A DNA stretch of 64,000 nucleotides from CALFBG01 sp045110315 (GTDB lineage Bacteria > Bacteroidota > Bacteroidia > Chitinophagales > Saprospiraceae). A program made the position numbers and the translations under genes. The notes under the pieces were generated by a model, which did not search any database, was not told where the DNA came from, and was given only the letters and a program-made list of their open reading frames with translations. This document shows positions 17,398 to 26,387 of the stretch, piece by piece. The number at the start of each line of letters is the position of its first letter. The first letter of the stretch is position 1. The DNA lies in NCBI GenBank assembly GCA_045110315.1, contig JBGCFY010000006.1, positions 1 to 64,000 of the forward strand, written 5' to 3'.

Positions 17398-18960
17398 TTA
17401 GCTCAACTGGAATTCTGGTACGCCGAACATAGCATAAAACATATTTTCCAACTTACTTTCTACAGCTTGCCGTTTCTCCTCATTGTTGGGATCTGCCAAA
17501 AATTCATTGTATTCTAAAGTCCATTCAAAATCAGGTAAACCAGGAATCAGTATTTCTTTGAAAAAAGCTTTTTGAGGCGCCGTCATTGTTCTTGGAAAGA
17601 GCAACAAACAAATTTCATCAATCATCAAGTTGACATCTTCTGGTTCGTCGAGCGTTTCGATAAACGTTAAGAAATCAAAGCCTGGTAAAGTATCATCGAC
17701 GTAAGGAATTAGATATTTAAAATTGACGAGCATTCGCTTGCGCAAGGACAGACTCGCAGAGTTGATCCACTCTCGGTAATATCCCGGTGATTGGTGGTAA
17801 GCTCTCCAGCCCGCAACACTTGGAATGAAGAAAACACCCATGCCTAATTCGTCTAATTCCCAGAACCAAGCTTGCCACATTCGGTATTGCTCCAAAATAT
17901 TAGTAGACTGTTGAATTTCTAAACTATTATTAATAGAATAAAAATAGTCAAAGGTATTCTTGATCATACATCCGCGAAGCGACTCGCTGAAGAAGTGCTC
18001 ACTTTTGAGTAAAGCTTCCATGGCTGGCTTGACCTGATAATCATTATCGATTAGAATTTGTGCCATAGGTTGAATCACTTCCGTTTCTACAGTATCGGTA
18101 ATTTCGTAATTCACAAACCAGATGTATAATCTACGACATAGGTGACGTGCTACTTCATCTTTTGTAAAAATGATATCAATCACCGTTTTGTATTCCTCCT
18201 CGCCTTGATTGGTAATCATTTGATTATCGAAACGATGAGAAAGTTGCTTGTCGCTTGTATCGTGTCGATAGTCTTTATATTCCGATGGGACGTTATTTTC
18301 CCAATCCCAAACAACCCATCCCGTCAATGCTTTGGCAATCGCTGCAATATCTTGTTCTGTGTAATTAGTATAATCTCCGGGGCCTGCCAAAGGACCTTTT
18401 CCGATGGTGAAGAGTTCTAATAATTCTCGGGCGTAATTTTCATTGGGCTCATCCTTTGTATTTTGAGTACCGTTGAGGTAGACGAGCATTGTTTGGTCAA
18501 CTGTGATGCGTTTGGTTAATTCTTTAAAATCTCCGAGTGAAAATTCTCTTATTAGCGTAAGATATCGCCAGTTCATATTGGGTCCACCCGCATCCGCAAC
18601 TACAAAGTGATTATGCCAAAAGAGGCTCATTTTCTCCAAAATGGTTTGATCATTCTCCCGCATTTGTCGATTCCACCAAGCCCACAGGGTTTTAGCTCGA
18701 CTAAAATAAATCCCAGTAATATTGCCATCAAGTGGTTTATCTACCCAAGTTTCCCCAATTCCTGCCGTTGGATCGTCAGAAAAGTCGTAATAGATTGGAG
18801 GATCGACGGGAGCGGTTGCTCCTAGCAACTTGGTGATAGTCGTTTCCATCCCATCATTGACCGCTTGTAGAATACGTGCTTTGGTAGGTCCGAAAATAGT
18901 TCGTCGTAATAAGTGAGCGGCTTGCTCAAATTTCCAAGGACCGGAGTAAGGTTGAAGCAT
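17398..18960 (-). CDS. DUF1800 family protein
   Basis: 520 residues. The hallmarks are WKFEQAAHLLRRTIFGPT near the N-terminus, EKMSLFWHNHFVV around 107, NENYARELLELFTIG around 175 and IAKALTGWVVWDWEN around 210, followed by the family's RLYIWFVNYE block. DUF1800 and DUF1501 genes are almost always paired. This copy has no signal peptide or sorting domain of its own, whereas its DUF1501 partner has both, so it either stays in the cytosol or is carried out in complex. Function unknown. Confidence 0.88.
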   Translation of the reverse strand: MLQPYSGPWKFEQAAHLLRRTIFGPTKARILQAVNDGMETTITKLLGATAPVDPPIYYDFSDDPTAGIGETWVDKPLDGNITGIYFSRAKTLWAWWNRQMRENDQTILEKMSLFWHNHFVVADAGGPNMNWRYLTLIREFSLGDFKELTKRITVDQTMLVYLNGTQNTKDEPNENYARELLELFTIGKGPLAGPGDYTNYTEQDIAAIAKALTGWVVWDWENNVPSEYKDYRHDTSDKQLSHRFDNQMITNQGEEEYKTVIDIIFTKDEVARHLCRRLYIWFVNYEITDTVETEVIQPMAQILIDNDYQVKPAMEALLKSEHFFSESLRGCMIKNTFDYFYSINNSLEIQQSTNILEQYRMWQAWFWELDELGMGVFFIPSVAGWRAYHQSPGYYREWINSASLSLRKRMLVNFKYLIPYVDDTLPGFDFLTFIETLDEPEDVNLMIDEICLLLFPRTMTAPQKAFFKEILIPGLPDFEWTLEYNEFLADPNNEEKRQAVESKLENMFYAMFGVPEFQLS

Positions 18961-19310
18961 AAAGAATAAAGGTTGAATGAAGTTTTAAATCGTACAAAAA
19001 TGATGCTATGATTACCCTGAGGATAAGCACTTGCTTTTTTATACGTTGGCAACGACTAATTTATTTGATAACTTGCGAAATAATAACTACAAGTTTTTCT
19101 AAAACAATTCCCTACCGAGGAATCTAAGTGATTACTTAAGAAGAAATAAGCGAATCACAACATGTTTAAAGGGAATGAAAAAGGATATTACGCTAGTCGA
19201 TTCATAAGCGCTTCACTAATATATTAAAGAAAGCTTTCAAATACAATTTTATTGTCGATTAAAAGCGAGGAAATGGATGAATCCTTCCTTAAAGTTGTTT
19301 CCAATTACTA
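18961..19310. other. Noncoding gap upstream of DUF1800
   Basis: 350 bp, AT-rich, expected to hold the promoter of the DUF1800/DUF1501 unit. No TAnnTTTG with a proper upstream element was found and no small gene is evident. Confidence 0.4.
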
Positions 19311-19345
19311 AAAAAGCCCCGCTAGTGAGATTCAGCGAGGCTTTT
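19311..19345 (-). terminator. Hairpin terminator of the HEIGH protease gene
   Basis: AAAAAGCCCCGCT (19311-19323) pairs with AGCGAGGCTTTT (19334-19345) with one mismatch. It is 35 bp beyond the stop of the minus-strand protease gene and is followed on that strand by a T-run. Confidence 0.8.
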
Positions 19346-19379
19346 CTTCCCTTACCTAAGGGTTTTGGTTAGCAAATCA

Positions 19380-20177
19380 TTAGTAAATAATACTCAACGC
19401 TACTTTGTCCCCATTACTCAACTCTCCATTCGTACTTAAGGAAGTAGTCGTATTATAAATAGAACTAGCATCCGTGACTGGCGTCCCAAAAATGTAAGTA
19501 CCAGCCGTGCCATCCGTGTGTGCCATGCCGATACAATGCCCTATTTCATGCGTCATGAATCCTTCAATGACGTTCGTAGAAAAGGCGTCTGTACCAGCGT
19601 TGATACGCACCCATTTGTAAGGATTACCACCGCTAGGTAGTCCAGAAGAAGCACCTGCACCAGCGTTTGCTATTTTGTAAACAACAATGTCCGCTGCCGA
19701 AAAATTGGTTCCGAAGGATAAAGAAAAGTTCAAGCCCATATTGGTAACTGCGTTGTAATTGTTTACAGCCCACGACAATCCTGTTCGCATTTTACTCGTT
19801 AAGGCAAAACTGCCGCCAGTGTATCCAAGTACATTCAACGTCGCAGGTGCGGTCACTAAGCTTGAATAACTGCGTTGCTCAAGATTCGGGTGTCCAACAA
19901 CATCGTGCGCTAGGAATTCCTCAATTTGTGCAACGGGGATCGCCAAGTCTCCTTCGAGTAAATAGCTTTTTTGTGTGGTACCATCCGGCAGCGGCACCTC
20001 TGAAATTTTAAGCTGATCAACGTTAAAATGCATGGCTTGAAGTTGTGCAATGTGTGCCGCAGGAATCTGTTCAGCGACGGGCGCTGGTGCAACTTCCTCT
20101 TTGTTGCAAGCTGTAAGTATTAATAGTAGTAAGGCTACTGGTAACACAAGCTGGGTCATTAATTTTAAATTTTTCAT
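19380..20177 (-). CDS. Lipoprotein metalloprotease of the dual-action HEIGH family
   Basis: 265 residues. The N-terminus ends in a lipobox LTAC with Cys24, so the product is a lipoprotein. The zinc motif HEIGHCIGMAH (His210, Glu211, His214, His220) is a full HExxHxxGxxH metzincin site, and the surrounding KMRTGLSWAVNNYN and ADIVVYKI blocks match the dual-action HEIGH metallo-peptidase family. The conserved domain fills residues 105-265. It would cleave peptides at the cell surface or in the periplasm. It is monocistronic with its own terminator. Confidence 0.87.
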   Translation of the reverse strand: MKNLKLMTQLVLPVALLLLILTACNKEEVAPAPVAEQIPAAHIAQLQAMHFNVDQLKISEVPLPDGTTQKSYLLEGDLAIPVAQIEEFLAHDVVGHPNLEQRSYSSLVTAPATLNVLGYTGGSFALTSKMRTGLSWAVNNYNAVTNMGLNFSLSFGTNFSAADIVVYKIANAGAGASSGLPSGGNPYKWVRINAGTDAFSTNVIEGFMTHEIGHCIGMAHTDGTAGTYIFGTPVTDASSIYNTTTSLSTNGELSNGDKVALSIIY

Positions 20178-20667
20178 AAAGGTATAGGTTTAAAAATTAG
20201 AAAATATTAGGAGTGATGACCCTGAGTACAATACTTGGTGCTGTAAGTTTTTATGACTTTGAGAATACCACAAGTATTAATCGGCCGTTCCGTAGGAGTT
20301 GGAACGACGGTGAAGATCGCTGACCATCGAGCATCGAACCATCGAATCCAAGATCGTAACAGCAGACATTACCACAGGGAATAGAGCGGAATGAAATTAG
20401 TTTGTTAAGCACTTCACGAGTAAGTACTTAAATTAAAAAGGATAGTCTAAAATTAATAAGGATATATAGGCATGAAAACCACAGGCTGATTTTCGATAAG
20501 TAATTTTATAGTTGTAAAAAATCTACAACCAAATACTGAATAACAATTTACAGTTAATCTGCAGAAGTCCAAAATTTACGATCGCTTTTTTCACAAAAGT
20601 GATTGAGTTGACGCATTAATCCTTCGAAATCTTCTAAAATTATTCAAATTATGAATTTTCTCAATGG
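20178..20667. other. Noncoding gap
   Basis: 490 bp between two minus-strand genes. It contains several short TAAGTACTTA-like palindromic words (for example near 20411) and a GC-richer stretch at 20281-20400, but no RNA gene, promoter or open frame that I can support. Confidence 0.4.
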
Positions 20668-22761
20668 TTATGCGACTACGTTTGCAGTGTCCACTATTTC
20701 TTCTTTAGCTTGGACTTTAATTTTCAAAGGAATCTCAATTGTGAACTTACACCCTTCGCCAGGTTTACTTTTCAATGTAATATTTCCACCTAGGTTTTCT
20801 ACAATTTTTTTAACAATAGATAAACCTAAACCGGAACCTTCGTAAGCGGAACGATTATGTAAGCGTTTAAACATCAAGAAGATTTGATCTTGGTATTTTT
20901 CTTCGATTCCAATTCCATTGTCGCCGATAATAAACTGATGAAAATCGTTGTTGCTTTGGTAACGAACCGTAACACGCGGAACTTCTGACTCATTGTATTT
21001 TACACCATTTTCGATTAAATTTTTCATAAGTTGAAAAATTTGAGTCCTATTGGCTTCGATGACTGGCAAGTTCTCTACTTCCAAAATAGCATTTCTCGCA
21101 TTGAGTTGATCGGCAAGATTTAATCGAATTTGTTTTAACAATAAATTTAAATCTACTTGTTCCAACGAATAATTTTTCTTCATTCGAGAATATTCCAAAA
21201 CGTCTTCGATCAAGTTGTACATTTGCCTAGAATTTGATTCTACGATGGATAGATATTCTCCCAGAGAACCATTCTCGTATTGTTTGACTTCTCGATCAAT
21301 CAGTTTGGTAAACCCTGAGATATTTCTTAATGGCTCCTTCAAATCGTGGGAGGCAATAAAGGCAAATCGCTCTAATTCTTCGTTAGAAACTTTTAATTGT
21401 TCATTAGATTTTTCTAGCGCTTGGGTACGTTCTTTTACTTCTTTTTCGAGTATAGTATTATAACTTTGGTGATGTTTAAAGTTTTTCCACAAGACAATTG
21501 CTAGTATTGTCATTAATAATAAAATAAAAACAGTAGCGTAATTAAGAATATTACCTTTTTGAATAATCGCCTCTTTTTTAGCTTTTTCTTCCCGTAATAA
21601 TTTATTTTCTGCGAGTCGATTGGCGAGTTGATACTTATTTTCCAACTCCAATACTTTCTCGCTTTTCTTAATCGTATAAACACTATCCGTCATCACTTGA
21701 TATTGCTTCTGGTATTTATAGGCAGATTCAATATCGTATAAGGCTTCGTAACTTTTGGCGATCAGTTTTAAAAAGCCTACTTGGTATTCTACCAAATCCA
21801 TTTTCACGCCGAGGTCCAATCCTTTCTTAGCAAAACGTAAAGCTTGTTCATTTTCTTTTTTAGCCAAAGAGATGTCTCCGACTGTGTAGTAAGCATTCAA
21901 CAAAAAGTCTTGTGAACCGAGCGTTTCGTAGATTAGAATCGCTTCAAAGGCTTGCTTTTCTGCAATTTCGAGTTGTTTATTATCTTGAAAAAGCATTGCT
22001 TGCGCCAGCAAGGCTTCTCCTTCGATGAGCTTATCTCCTGTTTGTTGTGCGATTTTTTTAGCTTTGGTAAAACAGGTCATTGCTTTGTCGTAAGCCTTTT
22101 TATCTAATTCTAAATAGCCCATATCTAAATAGGAGCCACTTAGAACCATGTTATCATTTGATTGCTGTGCGAGTTCAATTGATCGCAATAAATACTCCTC
22201 CGACGCTTTGAGATTACCTTCTATGCGGTGAGCTACACTCATGTTTCCCAGCGAAAAAACCATTCCTAGAGTATCCTGAATTTGTACCGAGGCTTCTAGC
22301 GCTTCTTGATAATATTCCATTGCCTTGTGGCGATCAGAAAGATAATCATAAGAAAGACCTAAATCGTTCGCCGCTGAACCAACAATAGTGAGATCATTAA
22401 TCGACTTTCCGATGGCTAGAGAAGCTAAGTTTTTCTCAATGGCTAAATCCTGCCGACCGGCACTAGCATCATGCATCGCCAGTAAATTCAAGCTGCGACC
22501 TTCTCCTTTTAAATAATCTAGTTCAAGGGATTTGGTCAAAGCCAATTGTGCATAAACAGAACATTGCTTGATATCCGACCGATGATATTCCCAGCTAATT
22601 TCATTCAATAGCTTAATCTCAGTCGTGTCTTCCTGAGCAGCAGATAATAGCAGCGCAAGACTATCTATTTTTACATTTTGAGCAGTCGTAAATCCAATAC
22701 TGAACAAAAAAATAAAAATCACTAAGAGGCATCTATTGTTTAATCGTAAACCTGTTTTCAT
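20668..22761 (-). CDS. TPR-containing membrane sensor histidine kinase
   Basis: 697 residues. A signal sequence (residues 10-27) is followed by about seven TPR units (45-340) outside the membrane, a transmembrane helix near 403-424, a coiled-coil (EKEVKERTQALEKSN) and a HisKA domain with FIASHDLKEPLRNISGF, phosphoacceptor His near 470. The HATPase domain shows the N-box NLIENGVKYNE (about 583), G1 GDNGIGIEEKY and G2 GSGLGLSIV. All catalytic motifs are intact. No response regulator gene is adjacent, so it is an orphan kinase. A GGAGG sequence only 2 nt from the ATG is too close to act as a normal ribosome site. Confidence 0.93.
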   Translation of the reverse strand: MKTGLRLNNRCLLVIFIFLFSIGFTTAQNVKIDSLALLLSAAQEDTTEIKLLNEISWEYHRSDIKQCSVYAQLALTKSLELDYLKGEGRSLNLLAMHDASAGRQDLAIEKNLASLAIGKSINDLTIVGSAANDLGLSYDYLSDRHKAMEYYQEALEASVQIQDTLGMVFSLGNMSVAHRIEGNLKASEEYLLRSIELAQQSNDNMVLSGSYLDMGYLELDKKAYDKAMTCFTKAKKIAQQTGDKLIEGEALLAQAMLFQDNKQLEIAEKQAFEAILIYETLGSQDFLLNAYYTVGDISLAKKENEQALRFAKKGLDLGVKMDLVEYQVGFLKLIAKSYEALYDIESAYKYQKQYQVMTDSVYTIKKSEKVLELENKYQLANRLAENKLLREEKAKKEAIIQKGNILNYATVFILLLMTILAIVLWKNFKHHQSYNTILEKEVKERTQALEKSNEQLKVSNEELERFAFIASHDLKEPLRNISGFTKLIDREVKQYENGSLGEYLSIVESNSRQMYNLIEDVLEYSRMKKNYSLEQVDLNLLLKQIRLNLADQLNARNAILEVENLPVIEANRTQIFQLMKNLIENGVKYNESEVPRVTVRYQSNNDFHQFIIGDNGIGIEEKYQDQIFLMFKRLHNRSAYEGSGLGLSIVKKIVENLGGNITLKSKPGEGCKFTIEIPLKIKVQAKEEIVDTANVVA

Positions 22762-22943
22762 TACCTCCTATACGAAGAAATAAAGGTGCAGGTTACAGTA
22801 ATAAAATAATTTAAAAACATATATTTTTATTAAATGTTTTAATTGTTCTATTTATTCTATAAGTGGAGATTTTGCTTGAGGAGAAATAAAAACAGCGTGT
22901 TTTTCAAGGAATTTGGGTAGAAAAGCTGTGAGATTGGCTAATG

Positions 22944-23927
22944 CTAGAGGTGTTTTTCGTTTGCAATTACATTTTCTACGGTCCAACTAATCCTTTTTTC
23001 TGCTGCATGGAGGCGTTGTGAGCAATTATTTTTTTGGCAAAGTTTACAAGAAAAGTGCTCACAAGGATCAACGTGGATGAATAATTCTACGGGACGCTCA
23101 CAAATATTTTCAACCAGTTCTTCAAATTGTTTGACTTCATCGTGAGACGATCGAGTATCAAAATACCAGGGCAAGGTGAGGTGACAATCAATATGTAAAT
23201 CTGTGCCATATTGAATCAGCCTAAAATTGTGCATATCAACCCAGTTTTCTTGTCGCTGCTGCTCAATTTTCGCTATGATTTCTTGTACCAATTTGGGGTC
23301 AGTTTCATCCATTACGCCTGCGATAGCCTTACGAATCAAACGATACCCCGTTAGCAGAATGATGACTCCGAAGGCAATCGCCATCAAATTATCAATCCAA
23401 TCCAATTGGCTAAAATAGATCAAACCCAAGCCCAAAACCATCGCAAAGGAAGAATAAGCATCCGATTTCAGGTGCTCACTATTTGCCAGCATAGAAAGCG
23501 AGTTTTCTTTTTGCCCTTGTCTAAACAAAAAATGACCTAAAATATAGTTAATCAGCCCCGTCAAAAAAATCAGCCCAATTCCAAAATCAAGTTTTTCTAG
23601 AGCGACAGGATAATAATAATTATAAATCGCTTTTCCGATAATGCTAATACCTGCAAAAAGAATGAGACCTCCCTCAATACCCGCAGAAAGAAATTCGATT
23701 TTCCCGTGACCGTTCGGATGATTACGGTCTTTTGGACGTTGCGCATAGAGATAGCTAAAAAGTACCAGTCCGCCAGCAATTACATTGACAATACTCTCCA
23801 ACGCATCCGTCATGATGGTATTAGAATGGGTAAGTGCCCAAGCCCAAAACTTGAGGACCAATAAAGCAATGCTAACAATCAGGGAGACAATTAACAGGTT
23901 TCTACCACGAGGGTTAGAATATTCCAT
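22944..23927 (-). CDS. Cation diffusion facilitator (CDF) metal/H+ antiporter with cysteine-rich tail
   Basis: 327 residues, six membrane helices in the first 200. The helix-2 metal site is TDALES and the helix-5 site is HLKSDAYSS, both canonical for zinc/iron/manganese exporters of the CDF family. A cytosolic domain follows (200-290). The extreme C-terminus adds a cluster CEHFSCKLCQKNNC, four cysteines with two histidines nearby, which is not part of the standard fold and looks like an extra metal-binding site. It probably exports excess divalent metal. It lies 134 bp downstream of DUF983 on the same strand. Confidence 0.9.
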   Translation of the reverse strand: MEYSNPRGRNLLIVSLIVSIALLVLKFWAWALTHSNTIMTDALESIVNVIAGGLVLFSYLYAQRPKDRNHPNGHGKIEFLSAGIEGGLILFAGISIIGKAIYNYYYPVALEKLDFGIGLIFLTGLINYILGHFLFRQGQKENSLSMLANSEHLKSDAYSSFAMVLGLGLIYFSQLDWIDNLMAIAFGVIILLTGYRLIRKAIAGVMDETDPKLVQEIIAKIEQQRQENWVDMHNFRLIQYGTDLHIDCHLTLPWYFDTRSSHDEVKQFEELVENICERPVELFIHVDPCEHFSCKLCQKNNCSQRLHAAEKRISWTVENVIANEKHL

Positions 23928-24061
23928 GAGGTTGCGTTAACGGAGAAGCGGATTTAAATAAGTGCTTAAACAAAAGAAAGACTTTCCTACTAATAAAACG
24001 AATACTTTGCCAAAAGTTTGATGCACCAAAACCAATCCCCCTGTTTGCCGCAGTGACTAGT

Positions 24062-24448
24062 TTAGCGTTGTGCTGCTTTCGGATCGTAGCCAACGTTAAT
24101 ATTGATCCATACCGAACGGGACGTTCTAAATAACCAAACCAACATGAGCAAACTAACAATAATCAAAGTAATAAAAGAAGCAGCAATGCTCCATTTGAGC
24201 ACCCAATGTAAGATACCAACAAATCCAATGCAGAACCACCCCATGAAAATATAAGAGATAAACATAGCACCATAATAAAAACCAGGTTCTGGCTCAAAAT
24301 TTTGATTACAAACCGCACAAGACTTTGGCATTTCAAAGGGCTTATTGAATTCAAATGTTCCCGTTTCAAAAAGATCACCTTCGTGGCAACGCGGACATTT
24401 CAGTCCGAAAGTGCTATAAATTTTACTGCCTTTTTTGAAAATTCCCAT
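24062..24448 (-). CDS. DUF983 family membrane protein
   Basis: 128 residues with an N-terminal zinc-ribbon-like CPRCHEGDLF paired with CAVCNQNF (two CxxC), the family signature PEPGFYYGAMFISY, and two membrane helices. Length and motifs are typical for DUF983, whose function is unknown; some relatives lie beside cytochrome oxidase genes. It may share a transcript with the metal exporter downstream. Confidence 0.88.
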   Translation of the reverse strand: MGIFKKGSKIYSTFGLKCPRCHEGDLFETGTFEFNKPFEMPKSCAVCNQNFEPEPGFYYGAMFISYIFMGWFCIGFVGILHWVLKWSIAASFITLIIVSLLMLVWLFRTSRSVWININVGYDPKAAQR

Positions 24449-25021
24449 ACGTTAATTTAATACGTAACTCGGCAATGTTAAAACTTGAACAATCACCTCA
24501 TTACTTTAATGAATAAATAAGTAGTTAAGTACCAATATTGCTTAATTCAATAACTTGGCTCTTAAAAAATAACCCGGTTGACATGTAGAAAGCAGCGAAT
24601 TTAGTGGCAAACTTCAGCATTCTTAGAGGTATAGCACCCAAAAAAACACCACCGAAGTCCAAAAAATCTTGTCTTCTACTTAAGGCTGAGTATTCACTTT
24701 CTTATTCCAAGACAAAGGTACAATATTACTATTTGCCATGCTGATTTTTATTCCCTTCTTGGCTATTTGGAGCTGATTTAAATAATTTGTCCTTTTACGA
24801 AGCTTTTACCGCCGAGCAAAGCAACAACAAAAGCCAGATTGTGCACACCTTTTTTACAAAAAACCTAGGATTTGTTGCAAAACAAAATAGTTTATGCTCA
24901 AGTAGTTTTACTTTCCTAAAAAAATGGCTAACTTAAAGGGACATAAGTAGCAAGGCAAATTAATACACTTATTAACTTGTGTCTTAGTACTTGATCACTT
25001 GTATAAATTAAATTTTAAATT
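24449..25021. other. Noncoding gap between divergent genes
   Basis: 573 bp between a minus-strand and a plus-strand gene. It contains AAGTAGCAAGGCAA at 24945-24958, an exact match to one arm of the hairpin at 39453-39487, and several TAAGTAGTTAAGTACC-like words. No RNA gene or open frame found. Confidence 0.45.
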
Positions 25022-25648
25022 ATGAAATCTTACAAATATCTACTACTTAGCTTAGCATTCCTTTTTTCAGTTACTGCTTGTCAAAAAGAAGAAGCGGTCA
25101 GCCCCGCAACTAAAATTAGTCCTATTAGTGCTGCTCAATATTTAGCACAACATTTTACTTGTCCTATTCTTTTTCACTTTGCCGAGCTCAATGAGGAGAC
25201 ACAAGAACATCAAGGTTGGTTTATTGATCGTTGGGGCGCCGTCAAAAGCTATACAACAAGTCTGCAAGATCCAAAAGCCATTCCCGAAGAGCAACAATGT
25301 GGCGTTCATTTACTCGATAACCTCTATGCGTTAGCAGACCAAAGTCATGGACAAGTTGATTTAGCAACATTGGTAGAAAAGTTTAAACTTATTCGTAAAA
25401 TACAACTTAGCCTGTTATCTTCTATCCAACTGGAAAACAAGACTACCCAATCGACGTTCTACGCATTCAATCCAGAGAAAAACTACAACGGTGATACGCA
25501 CTGCTATGATCAAAATGGCGATTTGGTAGATGTTTTCAATCGCATTCTTTTACAAGCAAATGGAAAAGAAAACCAAACTAACCATAGCGCGGCTGCCCAA
25601 GAAATTTTAAGTTGGTTGCAAAGCATTCAAGAAGATAACCAACTGTAA
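25022..25648 (+). CDS. Hypothetical lipoprotein
   Basis: 208 residues with a lipoprotein signal (lipobox VTAC, Cys20) and a soluble mature part rich in Gln and Glu. No domain recognised. It lies 36 bp upstream of another small secreted protein on the same strand and the two probably form one unit; one copy of the dispersed 10-mer (25648-25657) lies between them. Confidence 0.7.
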   Translation: MKSYKYLLLSLAFLFSVTACQKEEAVSPATKISPISAAQYLAQHFTCPILFHFAELNEETQEHQGWFIDRWGAVKSYTTSLQDPKAIPEEQQCGVHLLDNLYALADQSHGQVDLATLVEKFKLIRKIQLSLLSSIQLENKTTQSTFYAFNPEKNYNGDTHCYDQNGDLVDVFNRILLQANGKENQTNHSAAAQEILSWLQSIQEDNQL

Positions 25649-25684
25649 AACAACTTCAACTTTAGCCTTCATTTTAAATAAAAT

Positions 25685-26242
25685 ATGTGGAAGAAAAAAT
25701 TGCTCGTGATATTTTTCGGCATTAGTATGCAATGTTCCTCGGCGCAGTCCTTAGCCCTTACTCAATTCCAAGCAGTACTCCAAGCCGCTCAGTTGGATTA
25801 TGTAGCACCACTTGAAAATGCGTACCGTCCCATTGCCGTCGAGCCTAACGAATTTCATTCTTACGAGTATGCCATTCAGTCAAAATCTAGGGACATCGAA
25901 ATTCGATATTCGATCAAAACATTTGCAACAATAGCTGCTCCTAAGAATGAACTTCCGCACCTGAAATGCTTAGCCATCGCCAATACCCTCGCCGACAATA
26001 AAGTCGATCAAGCCATTGCCGTACACGGTATTCCCAAAAGAGAATTGATGGAAAAATACAATGCCGATTGGGGAGCTATCGTCTACTTTCAACCCAAAAT
26101 ACAATTCTCCGATAAAACACATTGCAAAATGTTGACGCTCTTCGCAGATGGAAAAGCAGACGTTTACATTTTCTTTTTATTTGACGAACCGTCGGACGAA
26201 CTAAAACACCAAATGTATACGCTTCGCTTTGCCTCGGATTGA
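25685..26242 (+). CDS. Hypothetical secreted protein
   Basis: 185 residues with a signal peptide (cleavage near CSSAQ). The mature domain is alpha/beta with two cysteines (LKCLAIAN, THCKMLTLF) and no motif I recognise. It is the second gene of a small plus-strand unit upstream of the purine cluster, from which it is separated by 145 bp. Confidence 0.7.
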   Translation: MWKKKLLVIFFGISMQCSSAQSLALTQFQAVLQAAQLDYVAPLENAYRPIAVEPNEFHSYEYAIQSKSRDIEIRYSIKTFATIAAPKNELPHLKCLAIANTLADNKVDQAIAVHGIPKRELMEKYNADWGAIVYFQPKIQFSDKTHCKMLTLFADGKADVYIFFLFDEPSDELKHQMYTLRFASD

Positions 26243-26323
26243 ATTTTTCAAAAAAATCTATCCAAGTATGGCACGTAAATCCACCAATTAAAAGGATGCT
26301 TAAAACCTATCTAGCAATACGAT

Positions 26324-26338
26324 TGTGACACCATCACG
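26324..26338. promoter_or_regulatory. Possible operator upstream of the purine cluster
   Basis: TGTGACACCATCACG is a short inverted repeat (TGTGA, 5-nt spacer, TCACG) 50 bp ahead of the first xanthine dehydrogenase gene. It resembles a CRP/FNR-type site but the spacer is 1 nt short. Confidence 0.25.
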
Positions 26339-26387
26339 GCGCTACGATAAGTAATAACAACCATAAGAAATAGTTTAAATCTTTTTT

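Noticed and set aside
20281..20400. tRNA or structured RNA in the GC-richer part of the gap
   Set aside because: No cloverleaf, no TTC-like arm and no stable long hairpin found by eye.
23914..24159. 81-codon minus-strand frame between the CDF and DUF983 genes
   Set aside because: It overlaps the 3' part of DUF983 in another frame and has no recognisable features.
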